A stretch of DNA of 11,006 nucleotides from an uncultured Anaerolineaceae bacterium (GTDB taxonomy: Bacteria; Chloroflexota; Anaerolineae; Anaerolineales; Anaerolineaceae). Shown here in pieces: positions 1 to 5,662 of this stretch. The notes under the pieces are model-generated. The model was not told the origin of the DNA and made no database searches. It saw nothing but the letters and a program-made list of their open reading frames with translations. The position numbers were made by a program, and so were the translations under genes. Position 1 is the first letter of the stretch. Every line of letters starts with the position of its first letter. The stretch spans positions 1-11,006 of the forward strand of contig CALAEB010000311.1 in assembly GCA_937890875.1 (NCBI GenBank). Direction: 5' to 3'.

Positions 1-45
1 CGCGAGATTTCCTCGGACGGGATTGGCTTTCGTCCTGAACAGTGA
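1..45 (+). CDS. possible 3' end of an upstream gene
   Basis: The first frame reads 14 codons (ending ...GIGFRPEQ) and stops at TGA 43-45, 15 bp before rlmN. It could be the tail of a gene whose body lies left of the window. The other two forward frames are also open from the left edge (stops near 38 and 64), so the frame choice is weak. The peptide is too short for a family call. Confidence 0.2.
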   Translation, partial: REISSDGIGFRPEQ

Positions 46-51
46 GATAAT
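23..51 (+). promoter_or_regulatory. candidate promoter of rlmN with almost no 5' UTR
   Basis: TTGGCT (23-28), a 17-bp spacer and GATAAT (46-51), preceded by a TG dinucleotide at 43-44 that makes an extended -10. Transcription would begin near 57-58, only about 3 nt before the ATG at 61. That fits the lack of a clear Shine-Dalgarno sequence in front of rlmN. The element overlaps the possible upstream gene end. This is a consensus match only. Confidence 0.38.
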
Positions 52-60
52 TAATTTATT

Positions 61-1092
61 ATGAAACGATGTTTTTTTGACCTTAGTTTCTCTGAGTTAT
101 CCGAACTTCTGAAAGAATACGGTGAACCGGATTTCCGGGCGAAACAGATCTGGCAGCTTGTCTATAAAAACCTGAACCTGTCCCCGGAAACATTCCCCGC
201 TGTTCCGAAAGAACTCCGGCAGAAACTCAAAGAAGATTTCGAGTTTGCGCCAATCAGCGCAATAAAAAAAGTTGTCTCACAGGACAAGCGGACCGAGAAA
301 TACCTGTTCCAGTTGGCGGACGGCAAAAAAATTGAAGCGGTCCTCATGTATTACCGGGAGAGGATCACGATCTGCATTTCAACACAGGTGGGCTGCGCGA
401 TGAACTGCGCTTTCTGCGCTACCGGGCAGATGGGTTTCACCCGGAATTTGTCTGCCGGAGAGATTATCGGACAAGTTTTGTTTTTCGCCGCAGAACTGAA
501 GCTGACCGAAAAGAAGTTATCCAACATTGTTGTGATGGGAATGGGAGAACCGTTCCACAATTTTGAAAACGTGATGAAAGCGATCGACACGATCAATCAT
601 GCGGAAGGATTTCAGTTCGGGGAACGGCGGATAACCGTTTCGACCGTCGGGATCGTCCCAATGATTGAGAAATTCACGAAAGCGAAACGGCAAATCAATC
701 TCGCCATCTCGCTTCACGCCCCATCCAATAAAATCCGTGATCAAATCCTCCCGATCAACAAGAAATATCCGCTGGAAAAATTATTGGAAACCTGTCAGAT
801 CTACGTTGATAAGACTCACCGGCGGCTCACATTCGAATACGCACTGATCAGCGGGCTGAATGATTCCGTGGAGGATGCGATGCGGCTTTCAAAATTGCTC
901 CGCGGCATGCTTTGCCATGTGAACCTGATCCCATTAAATGAGACAAAGAAATTTGAGCGGAAAGGGTCAACCATGGAACGGGCAAACGATTTTAAATTAA
1001 TTCTGGATAAAGCCGGAATTCCCTGCTCCATCCGTTTGAAACGGGGAGTCGATATCGGGGCCGGATGCGGGCAGCTTGTCACGCAAACATGA
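61..1092 (+). CDS. rlmN: dual-specificity 23S rRNA (A2503)/tRNA (A37) C2-methyltransferase RlmN
   Basis: A radical-SAM enzyme that methylates C2 of A2503 in 23S rRNA and, in characterised members, A37 of some tRNAs; it acts in the cytoplasm on the peptidyl-transferase centre. The 343 residues match the usual family length. The 4Fe-4S/SAM motif CxxxCxxC is C112, C116 and C119, inside a GCAMNCAFCATGQMGF block. GMGEP (160-164) is the SAM-contacting glycine motif. C336 in RGVDIGAGCGQL corresponds to the cysteine that carries the transient methyl group, and C105, seven residues before the cluster, to its resolving partner, so all key residues are present. The N-terminal 60 residues fit the small RNA-binding domain. 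ATG 61 lacks a strong Shine-Dalgarno, but the N-terminus has the normal length. The resistance homologue Cfr is unlikely, because the sequence follows RlmN throughout and sits among housekeeping genes. Confidence 0.96.
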   Translation: MKRCFFDLSFSELSELLKEYGEPDFRAKQIWQLVYKNLNLSPETFPAVPKELRQKLKEDFEFAPISAIKKVVSQDKRTEKYLFQLADGKKIEAVLMYYRERITICISTQVGCAMNCAFCATGQMGFTRNLSAGEIIGQVLFFAAELKLTEKKLSNIVVMGMGEPFHNFENVMKAIDTINHAEGFQFGERRITVSTVGIVPMIEKFTKAKRQINLAISLHAPSNKIRDQILPINKKYPLEKLLETCQIYVDKTHRRLTFEYALISGLNDSVEDAMRLSKLLRGMLCHVNLIPLNETKKFERKGSTMERANDFKLILDKAGIPCSIRLKRGVDIGAGCGQLVTQT

Positions 1093-1098
1093 TATAAT
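1090..1098 (+). promoter_or_regulatory. extended -10 element overlapping the rlmN stop codon, probable ftsY promoter
   Basis: TGATATAAT is a perfect TGnTATAAT. Its TGA is the rlmN stop codon. No convincing -35 hexamer is present at 16-18 bp, which is tolerated by extended -10 promoters. A start near 1105 would give ftsY-prfB a leader of about 200 nt containing the repeat and hairpin listed below. Not verified experimentally. Confidence 0.4.
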
Positions 1099-1210
1099 TT
1101 TTGCGGCAAACCCGGAAGAATGCGGACAACAACGCGGTATTTGGATCGATCCGGCTGAAATCCGTTTACCGGCTACCGTGTTTTGCAAGGGCCGGAAGAT
1201 AATGCGACAA
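1098..1210 (+). repeat. imperfect direct repeat in the rlmN-ftsY gap
   Basis: Two related stretches lie about 80 bp apart, at 1098-1130 and 1181-1210. Both read TTTTGC, a few variable bases, CCGGAAGA, then ATGCG(G)ACAA, with small insertions or deletions between the copies. They lie outside any gene. They may be a decayed duplication or paired protein-binding sites; chance similarity cannot be excluded. Confidence 0.35.
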
Positions 1211-1232
1211 AAATAATTTTTCTGTTCATGAT

Positions 1233-1257
1233 TCGGATTCCTGATACTGGAATCCGA
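1233..1257 (+). other. 9-bp perfect inverted repeat upstream of ftsY
   Basis: TCGGATTCC (1233-1241) and GGAATCCGA (1249-1257) are exact reverse complements around a 7-nt loop. No T-tract follows, so it is not a typical terminator. It lies about 45 bp before the ftsY start and could be an operator or a leader hairpin. Confidence 0.45.
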
Positions 1258-1302
1258 GCGGGGAGAAGAACAGTTTCTCAAATTACTGAAATATGAGGAT
1301 CA

Positions 1303-2220
1303 ATGGCCGATTTTTTATCAAAATGGATTAAAGGCTTAGATAAGACCAGAAAAGTTACATTTTCCCGTCTGGCTTCTGTCCTGGGCACCAATGAAATTGA
1401 CAGCTATCTCTGGGACGACCTGGAAGCAATTCTCATCCAGTCGGATTTAGGCGTTGAGACTACGGCGGATATCATCCGAAACCTGCAAAAATCCGTAACA
1501 GAGGAAGGATTGTACAAAGCGTCCGATTTAGTCGACCGGCTGAAACATGAATTATGTGAACGGCTGAAGGAATGCCCGGACCCGGCCCAGTCATCCTCTG
1601 ATAAAAAGCCGTTCGTTATTCTGATGGTCGGTGTAAACGGTTCCGGAAAGACGACGACGACCGCAAAACTGGCGAAGAAATATAAAGACAGCGGGAAAAA
1701 AGTCATGCTGGCCGCCGGAGATACCTTCCGGGCAGCCGCAATTGACCAGCTCCAGGTTTGGGGAGACCGGCTGGATATCCCGGTCATCTCAGGGAAAGAG
1801 GGCGGCGATTCCGCGGCAGTCGCATATGATGCCGTGCAATCGGCAGCAGCGCGCGGGATGGATATCTTGATCATTGATACCGCCGGCAGGCTGCAGGCCC
1901 GCTCAAACCTGATGGAAGAACTGAAGAAAGTCCACCGGGTGATCGGGAAAGCACTGGAAGGTGCTCCGCATGCCACATGGATTGTGCTGGACGCTACCAC
2001 CGGGCAAAACGCGCTTTTCCAGGCAAAAGCGTTTAAAGAAATCGTTAAAGTAACCGGGGTCATTCTGGCGAAGCTGGATTCGTCCGCAAAAGGCGGCATG
2101 GCCTTCGCAATTGCAAAAGAGCTGGATTTACCCATCATTTACGCCGGTTTGGGCGAGAAGCCGGAGGACCTGGAACAATTCAACCGGCAGAGTTTCGTTG
2201 ACGGAATCATAGGAGATTAG
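1303..2220 (+). CDS. ftsY: signal recognition particle receptor FtsY (GTPase)
   Basis: The SRP receptor docks the SRP-ribosome-nascent chain complex at the membrane and hands it to SecYEG, using reciprocal GTP hydrolysis with Ffh. The 305 residues contain a helical N domain (about 1-95) and the GTPase G domain: P-loop GVNGSGKTTT (110-119), DTFRAAA (140-146), DTAGR (192-196), the base-recognition segment AKLDSSAKGG (256-265) and the closing GLGEKPEDL (282-290). The long acidic A domain of Escherichia coli FtsY is absent; only about 15 polar residues precede the N domain, as in many other phyla. The P-loop and AKLD segments plus the conserved N-terminal TRKVTFSRL separate it from Ffh, which would carry a methionine-rich M domain. 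GAGGA at 1295-1299 lies only 3 nt before the ATG, which is short. prfB follows after 11 bp. Confidence 0.96.
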   Translation: MADFLSKWIKGLDKTRKVTFSRLASVLGTNEIDSYLWDDLEAILIQSDLGVETTADIIRNLQKSVTEEGLYKASDLVDRLKHELCERLKECPDPAQSSSDKKPFVILMVGVNGSGKTTTTAKLAKKYKDSGKKVMLAAGDTFRAAAIDQLQVWGDRLDIPVISGKEGGDSAAVAYDAVQSAAARGMDILIIDTAGRLQARSNLMEELKKVHRVIGKALEGAPHATWIVLDATTGQNALFQAKAFKEIVKVTGVILAKLDSSAKGGMAFAIAKELDLPIIYAGLGEKPEDLEQFNRQSFVDGIIGD

Positions 2221-2231
2221 GGAATTAATTG

Positions 2232-3320
2232 ATGCAGGACCTTATCGAACAAATATCCTCGAATAAACAAAAAGTCGATGAATTGGTGCGAAATGTTGGC
2301 TTGGACAAATTGAAGGCAGCCCTTTCCGAAGTTCAGCATGAGTCACAAAAACCGGATCTATGGGACGACCGGGAACACGCACAGAAAATTCTGAAGCAGG
2401 TAAACGACCTTCAGGATGAAATCAGTGAGTGGGAAAGCCTGACCGCCCGGGTGAATGACGCACTGGAGCTGTCAAAATTAAACGATGAAACCCTCCGGCC
2501 TGAACTGGAAAAAGAAATCGAAAGTTTAGACAAAGAAATTGAACGAAAAGAACTTGCCACCTTGTTATCCGGTAAATATGATATGGGAAACGCAATTCTA
2601 GCCATTCATGCCGGCGCAGGCGGAACAGAAGCGCATGACTGGGCGGCAATGCTGCAAAGAATGTTTTTGCGTTGGGCGGAAGATCACAAATATGCCTGCG
2701 AAATTGTGGATTTCACGCCTGGTGAAGAAGCCGGTACCAAAACAATTACCATCACCGTCACCGGTAAATACGCGTATGGATACCTGAAATCCGAAAAAGG
2801 CACCCACCGGCTGGTCCGGCTTTCTCCGTTTGACTCCGCTCACCGGCGACACACGTCCTTTGCGATGGTGGAAGTTCTACCGGAAGCGGTCGACGATAAT
2901 TCGATCGAGATTCCGCCGGAAGATATCCGCATCGATGTATTCAAATCCTCCGGCGCAGGCGGGCAGAACGTCCAAAAGAATTCCACGGCGGTCCGGCTGC
3001 TGCACATTCCCACCGGGATCATCGTCACCTGCCAAAACGAACGGTCACAGACTCAGAATCGTGAAAATGCGATGAAAGTACTGAAATCCCGCCTGCTGGA
3101 CCTGAAACACCAGGAGCAGGAAAAAGAGATCGGTGAATTAAGAGGGGAATATGTCAAAGCGGAATGGGGCAGCCAGATCCGGTCTTATGTTCTGCATCCG
3201 TATCAAATGGTGAAAGACCACCGGACAGATTATGAGGTGGGAAACGCTCAGATGGTCTTAGACGGCGGTCTGGATGGCTTTATCGAGGCGTATCTGAAAT
3301 ACATCCGGAATCCAAAATAA
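2232..3320 (+). CDS. prfB: peptide chain release factor 2 (RF2)
   Basis: RF2 recognises UGA and UAA in the ribosomal A site and triggers release of the finished peptide. From ATG 2232 the protein has 362 residues, the normal size. The codon-reading tripeptide SPF is at 198-200 within RLSPFDSAHRRHTSF, which marks RF2 rather than RF1. The catalytic GGQ is at 243-245 in SSGAGGQNVQ. A coiled-coil N-terminal domain (about 1-110) precedes the GAGGTEAHDWA block of domain 2. A TTG at 2229 would add one residue; ATG is preferred, with GGGA at 2220-2223 at suitable spacing (a stronger AGGAG at 2211-2215 is rather far). The frame is continuous: there is no in-frame UGA near codon 25, so the classical autoregulatory +1 frameshift is missing. 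It probably shares a transcript with ftsY. Confidence 0.96.
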   Translation: MQDLIEQISSNKQKVDELVRNVGLDKLKAALSEVQHESQKPDLWDDREHAQKILKQVNDLQDEISEWESLTARVNDALELSKLNDETLRPELEKEIESLDKEIERKELATLLSGKYDMGNAILAIHAGAGGTEAHDWAAMLQRMFLRWAEDHKYACEIVDFTPGEEAGTKTITITVTGKYAYGYLKSEKGTHRLVRLSPFDSAHRRHTSFAMVEVLPEAVDDNSIEIPPEDIRIDVFKSSGAGGQNVQKNSTAVRLLHIPTGIIVTCQNERSQTQNRENAMKVLKSRLLDLKHQEQEKEIGELRGEYVKAEWGSQIRSYVLHPYQMVKDHRTDYEVGNAQMVLDGGLDGFIEAYLKYIRNPK

Positions 3321-3327
3321 AAAAAAC

Positions 3328-3360
3328 GCTTCCGCAGAAGCAGGCATCTTTTTATTTTTT
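3328..3360 (+). terminator. modest intrinsic terminator after prfB
   Basis: GCTTC (3328-3332) pairs with GAAGC (3337-3341) around a CGCA loop. A T-rich run begins at 3349 (TTTTTATTTTTT). The stem is only 5 bp and 7 nt separate it from the T-tract, so it may be leaky; the A-run at 3319-3326 could pair with the T-run and lengthen the stem. Confidence 0.45.
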
Positions 3361-3396
3361 CACAAAACTTTTTACTTATGACAGGGAGGTATTCCA

Positions 3397-3837
3397 ATGA
3401 AAAAAATGTTTTCTGATTTCTATGAATTTATTTCCAAAGGAAATGTGATCGGTCTTGCTGTCGGTATCATGATGGGAACAGCATTCAACAATATCATTAC
3501 ATCCGTGATTAATGATATTTTTATGCCGATAATCGGGCTGCTCACATCGAATATCTCCTTTGAGAATTGGTTCATTCCGCTGAATGGAGAGGCATATCCC
3601 TCGCTAGCAGCTGCCAAAGAAGCGGCAGCGCCAATCATCACAATCGGCAACTTTGTCTCAGCATTGGTAAACTTCCTGATCGTCGCGTTGATCCTGTTCT
3701 TTATTATGAGGGGAATGACAAAGCTGATCTCACTGCAATCCCAAAAAGAAGCAGAAGAGTCAAAAGCCGCAGAACCTGCAGAAGACATCAAACTATTGTC
3801 TGAAATTCGGGATTTGCTCAAAGCAGACAAGAATTAA
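3397..3837 (+). CDS. mscL: large-conductance mechanosensitive channel MscL
   Basis: A homopentameric inner-membrane channel that opens under membrane tension and releases solutes during hypo-osmotic shock. The 146 residues are typical. The amphipathic N-terminus (MFSDFYEFISKGN) leads into TM1 (about 15-48), with the Gly/Ala-spaced pore-lining face GLAVGIMMGTAF at 19-30 and NDIFMPIIG at 39-47. An extracellular loop (about 50-78, including an Ala-rich piece) follows, then TM2 (about 79-106) and a charged cytoplasmic helix at the C-terminus (about 128-143). The Shine-Dalgarno AGGGAGGT at 3383-3390 is strong and 6 nt before the ATG. The gene stands alone between two terminators; I cannot point to a clear promoter in the 76 bp before it. 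Confidence 0.95.
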   Translation: MKKMFSDFYEFISKGNVIGLAVGIMMGTAFNNIITSVINDIFMPIIGLLTSNISFENWFIPLNGEAYPSLAAAKEAAAPIITIGNFVSALVNFLIVALILFFIMRGMTKLISLQSQKEAEESKAAEPAEDIKLLSEIRDLLKADKN

Positions 3838-3895
3838 TCATCCATTCAGAATGGCACAAGCGGGCGATCTTTATCCTGCATGCACAGCCTGATAT

Positions 3896-3949
3896 AAGAA
3901 AAGCCTATTGCCGTCTGTTTTTTGTACAGACCGGCAATAGGCTTTTCTT
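3896..3949. terminator. long, nearly perfect hairpin terminator, possibly bidirectional
   Basis: The left arm starts with AAGAAAAGCCTATTGCC and the right arm ends with GGCAATAGGCTTTTCTT. The stem continues with GTCTG/CAGAC after a single bulged base and closes over a T-rich loop, giving about 22 bp. Because the A-run and T-run are part of the arms, the element reads as a terminator on both strands. Just outside, TGCATGCACAG on the left and CTGTATGCA on the right could extend it after an internal loop. It ends the mscL transcript and insulates the importer promoter. Confidence 0.85.
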
Positions 3950-4023
3950 CTGTATGCAGAACCATATCAGGGCCAATTACATATAACCAGATCGATCGAT
4001 CAATGATCCCCAAATTTAGGTTT

Positions 4024-4052
4024 TTGATATTTATGAATACTTACGATATACT
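4024..4052 (+). promoter_or_regulatory. sigma-70-type promoter of the ABC importer operon
   Basis: TTGATA (4024-4029) and TATACT (4047-4052) are separated by exactly 17 bp, each hexamer one or two bases from consensus. The start would lie near 4059, leaving a leader of about 160 nt before the binding-protein gene. The sequence around it is AT-rich and directly follows the mscL terminator. Confidence 0.65.
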
Positions 4053-4095
4053 TTAAGGTACAAAAGCAGTTGTCCCGAATCGCGTCTTCCAGATG

Positions 4096-4127
4096 CGTTA
4101 CCTTTCCTCAATATTGAGAGCGTAACG
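4096..4127 (+). promoter_or_regulatory. leader dyad 1: nested inverted repeats
   Basis: CGTTAC (4096-4101) and GTAACG (4122-4127) enclose the perfect 12-bp palindrome CTCAATATTGAG (4107-4118). As RNA the outer arms can pair; as DNA the inner palindrome could bind a dimeric regulator. It lies just downstream of the predicted transcription start. Confidence 0.45.
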
Positions 4128-4132
4128 TTAAA

Positions 4133-4161
4133 AGTGCTTTGAGGAAATTTCCCAAAGCGCT
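4133..4161 (+). promoter_or_regulatory. leader dyad 2: 9-bp stem with an inner palindrome
   Basis: AGTGCTTTG (4133-4141) pairs with CAAAGCGCT (4153-4161) with one G-U pair, and the space between them holds the palindrome GGAAATTTCC (4143-4152). The complete element can fold into one long hairpin with a single unpaired A. It may be an operator or a leader RNA structure controlling the importer. I do not recognise a known riboswitch class. Confidence 0.5.
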
Positions 4162-4165
4162 GTGA

Positions 4166-4180
4166 TGTCATCAGATGACA
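4166..4180 (+). promoter_or_regulatory. leader dyad 3: 15-bp palindrome, operator-like
   Basis: TGTCATC and GATGACA are exact reverse complements around a central A. The compact symmetry is what a small dimeric repressor would bind. As RNA only five pairs with a 5-nt loop could form. It ends 41 bp before the binding-protein ATG and does not cover the Shine-Dalgarno. It does not resemble the classical Fur or DtxR consensus. Confidence 0.45.
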
Positions 4181-4221
4181 GGGTTTTATAAATTAATAAA
4201 AAGTAAAAAGGAGAATGTAGC

Positions 4222-5265
4222 ATGAAAAAATTGTCGTTGTTGTCCGTAGTACTTATGCTTGCCATCGCAATCCCTGTGTTTGCCCAAAGCGGTGAATTAA
4301 GTGTTCTCTGCACGCCGCAGGAATTGTGGTGCCAGGGCATGGAAGAAGCTTTTGAAGCGGAATATCCGGAAATTGACGTACAATGGATCAGGCTCTCGTC
4401 CGGAGAAGGCCTTGCCCGCGTTCAGGCGGAAGCCGGGAATCCTACCTTTGATATCTGGTGGGGCGGTCCGATGGACAGTTTCGTTGCCGCCAAAGAGCTT
4501 GACCTTCTGGAACAATATGAATCCCCGAATCTTGGCAATATTAACCCGGATTACTATGATCTTTTTGTTGACAAAGATCACTATTACACCGGCATCTATA
4601 TGGGATCGCTCGCGTTCATGACCAACACGGACTGGCTGGCTGAAAATCCGGGTGTCGAGCCTCCCAAAACCTATGAAGACCTTCTGAAGCCTGAATTCAA
4701 AGGACAGATTGTCATTTCCCATCCGTCCACAGCAGGTACTGCGTACACTTTTCTCTCCACCGTGTTACAGGTGATGGGTGAAGAAAAGGGTTGGGAATAC
4801 CTGAAAAAATTCAACGATCAGGTTGCGATGTACACAAAGTCGGGCTCCGGAGCGGGAAAATACGTGGCTTCCGGTGAATTTGGCGTGGTGATCATGTTCT
4901 CGCATGACGGGGTGAAAGAAATCGAAGATAACGGTGCTCCGATGGTTATCACGTTTCCTGAAGAAGGGACCGGATTCGAAGTCGGTTCTGAAGCGATCCT
5001 GAAAGGCGCCAAAAATCTTGAAAACGCAAAACTGTGGTATGACTGGGCATTGACACCGGCGGCACAGGCGCTTGGCCCTGTCTTCCAATCCTATCAGGCC
5101 CCCACCGTGACCGGTGTTGAACTTTCCCATCCCGAACTGCTTGATGTCAAGCTGATTGATTATGATTTTGCCTGGTCCGGAGAACATAAACAGGAATTCC
5201 AGGATAAATTTGCAAACGAAATCCAGAACGCAGAAATGGATGAAAGCGGTATTTTGAAGAAGTAA
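4222..5265 (+). CDS. ABC importer substrate-binding protein, FbpA/AfuA type
   Basis: An extracytoplasmic protein that captures the substrate and delivers it to the permease encoded next. A Sec signal peptide is visible (MKK, hydrophobic 4-17, cleavage probably after VFA at 19-21). There is no lipobox cysteine, so the mature protein (about 326 residues) appears soluble. The binding-protein fold is supported by LSVLCTPQELW (26-36), FDIWWGGP (77-83 region), GIYMGSLAFMTN (124-135), the hinge-like LLKPEFKGQIVISHP (154-168) and NAKLWYDWAL (268-277). C30 and C37 could form a disulfide. H228-D229 and E253 lie where, as I recall, sugar-phosphate-binding AfuA has pocket residues; the paired tyrosines that bind iron in FbpA are not clearly placed. 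Ferric iron, sugar phosphate or another anion are therefore all open. AGGAG at 4209-4213 is 8 nt before the ATG. A terminator-like hairpin follows directly. Confidence 0.85.
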   Translation: MKKLSLLSVVLMLAIAIPVFAQSGELSVLCTPQELWCQGMEEAFEAEYPEIDVQWIRLSSGEGLARVQAEAGNPTFDIWWGGPMDSFVAAKELDLLEQYESPNLGNINPDYYDLFVDKDHYYTGIYMGSLAFMTNTDWLAENPGVEPPKTYEDLLKPEFKGQIVISHPSTAGTAYTFLSTVLQVMGEEKGWEYLKKFNDQVAMYTKSGSGAGKYVASGEFGVVIMFSHDGVKEIEDNGAPMVITFPEEGTGFEVGSEAILKGAKNLENAKLWYDWALTPAAQALGPVFQSYQAPTVTGVELSHPELLDVKLIDYDFAWSGEHKQEFQDKFANEIQNAEMDESGILKK

Positions 5266-5293
5266 CTTATTATCGTTGATGCTCGAATCAGCG

Positions 5294-5340
5294 AAAAATC
5301 AGAAGGGTGGTATGAACAAAACTGCCATCCTTCTATTTTT
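5294..5340 (+). terminator. strong intrinsic terminator/attenuator between binding-protein and permease genes
   Basis: A 12-bp stem (5301-5312 with 5323-5334, including two G-U pairs) encloses a 10-nt loop and is followed by ATTTTT. AAAAAT (5294-5299) can pair with ATTTTT (5335-5340) past one bulged C. It begins 28 bp after the binding-protein stop codon. Such elements commonly stop most transcripts so that the binding protein is made in excess over the membrane subunits; read-through would feed the permease and ATPase genes. Confidence 0.8.
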
Positions 5341-5344
5341 CTTC

Positions 5345-5650
5345 AGTAATAAGCGTTCGGAAGGGATTGATTCCCGTTCATCGTTGTTTGTGAATAAAAA
5401 CGAGCCAAAAATCCGAATTGGCGGCATCGCCAATATTTCATCCGTTTTTCAAGTGGAATGCGAGAACAACAGCAATTTCAGCACAGGGAGAGCCAGCCTC
5501 AGGGACTCTGAATCAAACCAGCAGAATTGCTGACAGGTATCAGTTATGAATGCCGGAGACGCCGGAATCCATAAAAGCCGAAGCTGGAACGTAGATTACT
5601 GAATCCATTTAGAAACAAAACAAACCTTTTTCAGGAAACCATCATCAAAG
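5345..5650 (+). other. non-coding stretch before the permease gene with two inverted repeats
   Basis: About 300 bp with no convincing gene. It holds a perfect hairpin, ATTGGCG (5417-5423) and CGCCAAT (5428-5434) around GCAT, and a wider inverted repeat, CAGCAATT (5470-5477) with AATTGCTG (5525-5532). I see no good promoter hexamer pair, so the permease gene probably depends on read-through from the promoter at 4024-4052, or on a non-consensus promoter here. Confidence 0.4.
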
Positions 5651-5662
5651 GCGGAGCTGAGA

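Noticed and set aside
1404..2138. Antisense open frame of 244 codons opposite ftsY
   Set aside because: It is the mirror of a strongly coding gene, Ser/Phe-rich as expected from reverse reading, without ribosome site or domain.
2229..2231. TTG as start of prfB
   Set aside because: The ATG directly after it is the more usual start and the difference is one residue.
3969..4010. GATCGATCGATC run and other short repeats between mscL and the importer promoter
   Set aside because: It is too short and low in information to call a repeat element or origin; no DnaA-box cluster is seen.
5276..5533. Open frame of 85 codons between the binding-protein and permease genes
   Set aside because: It runs through the terminator hairpin, starts at TTG or ATG without a ribosome site, has unbiased composition and no recognisable motif.
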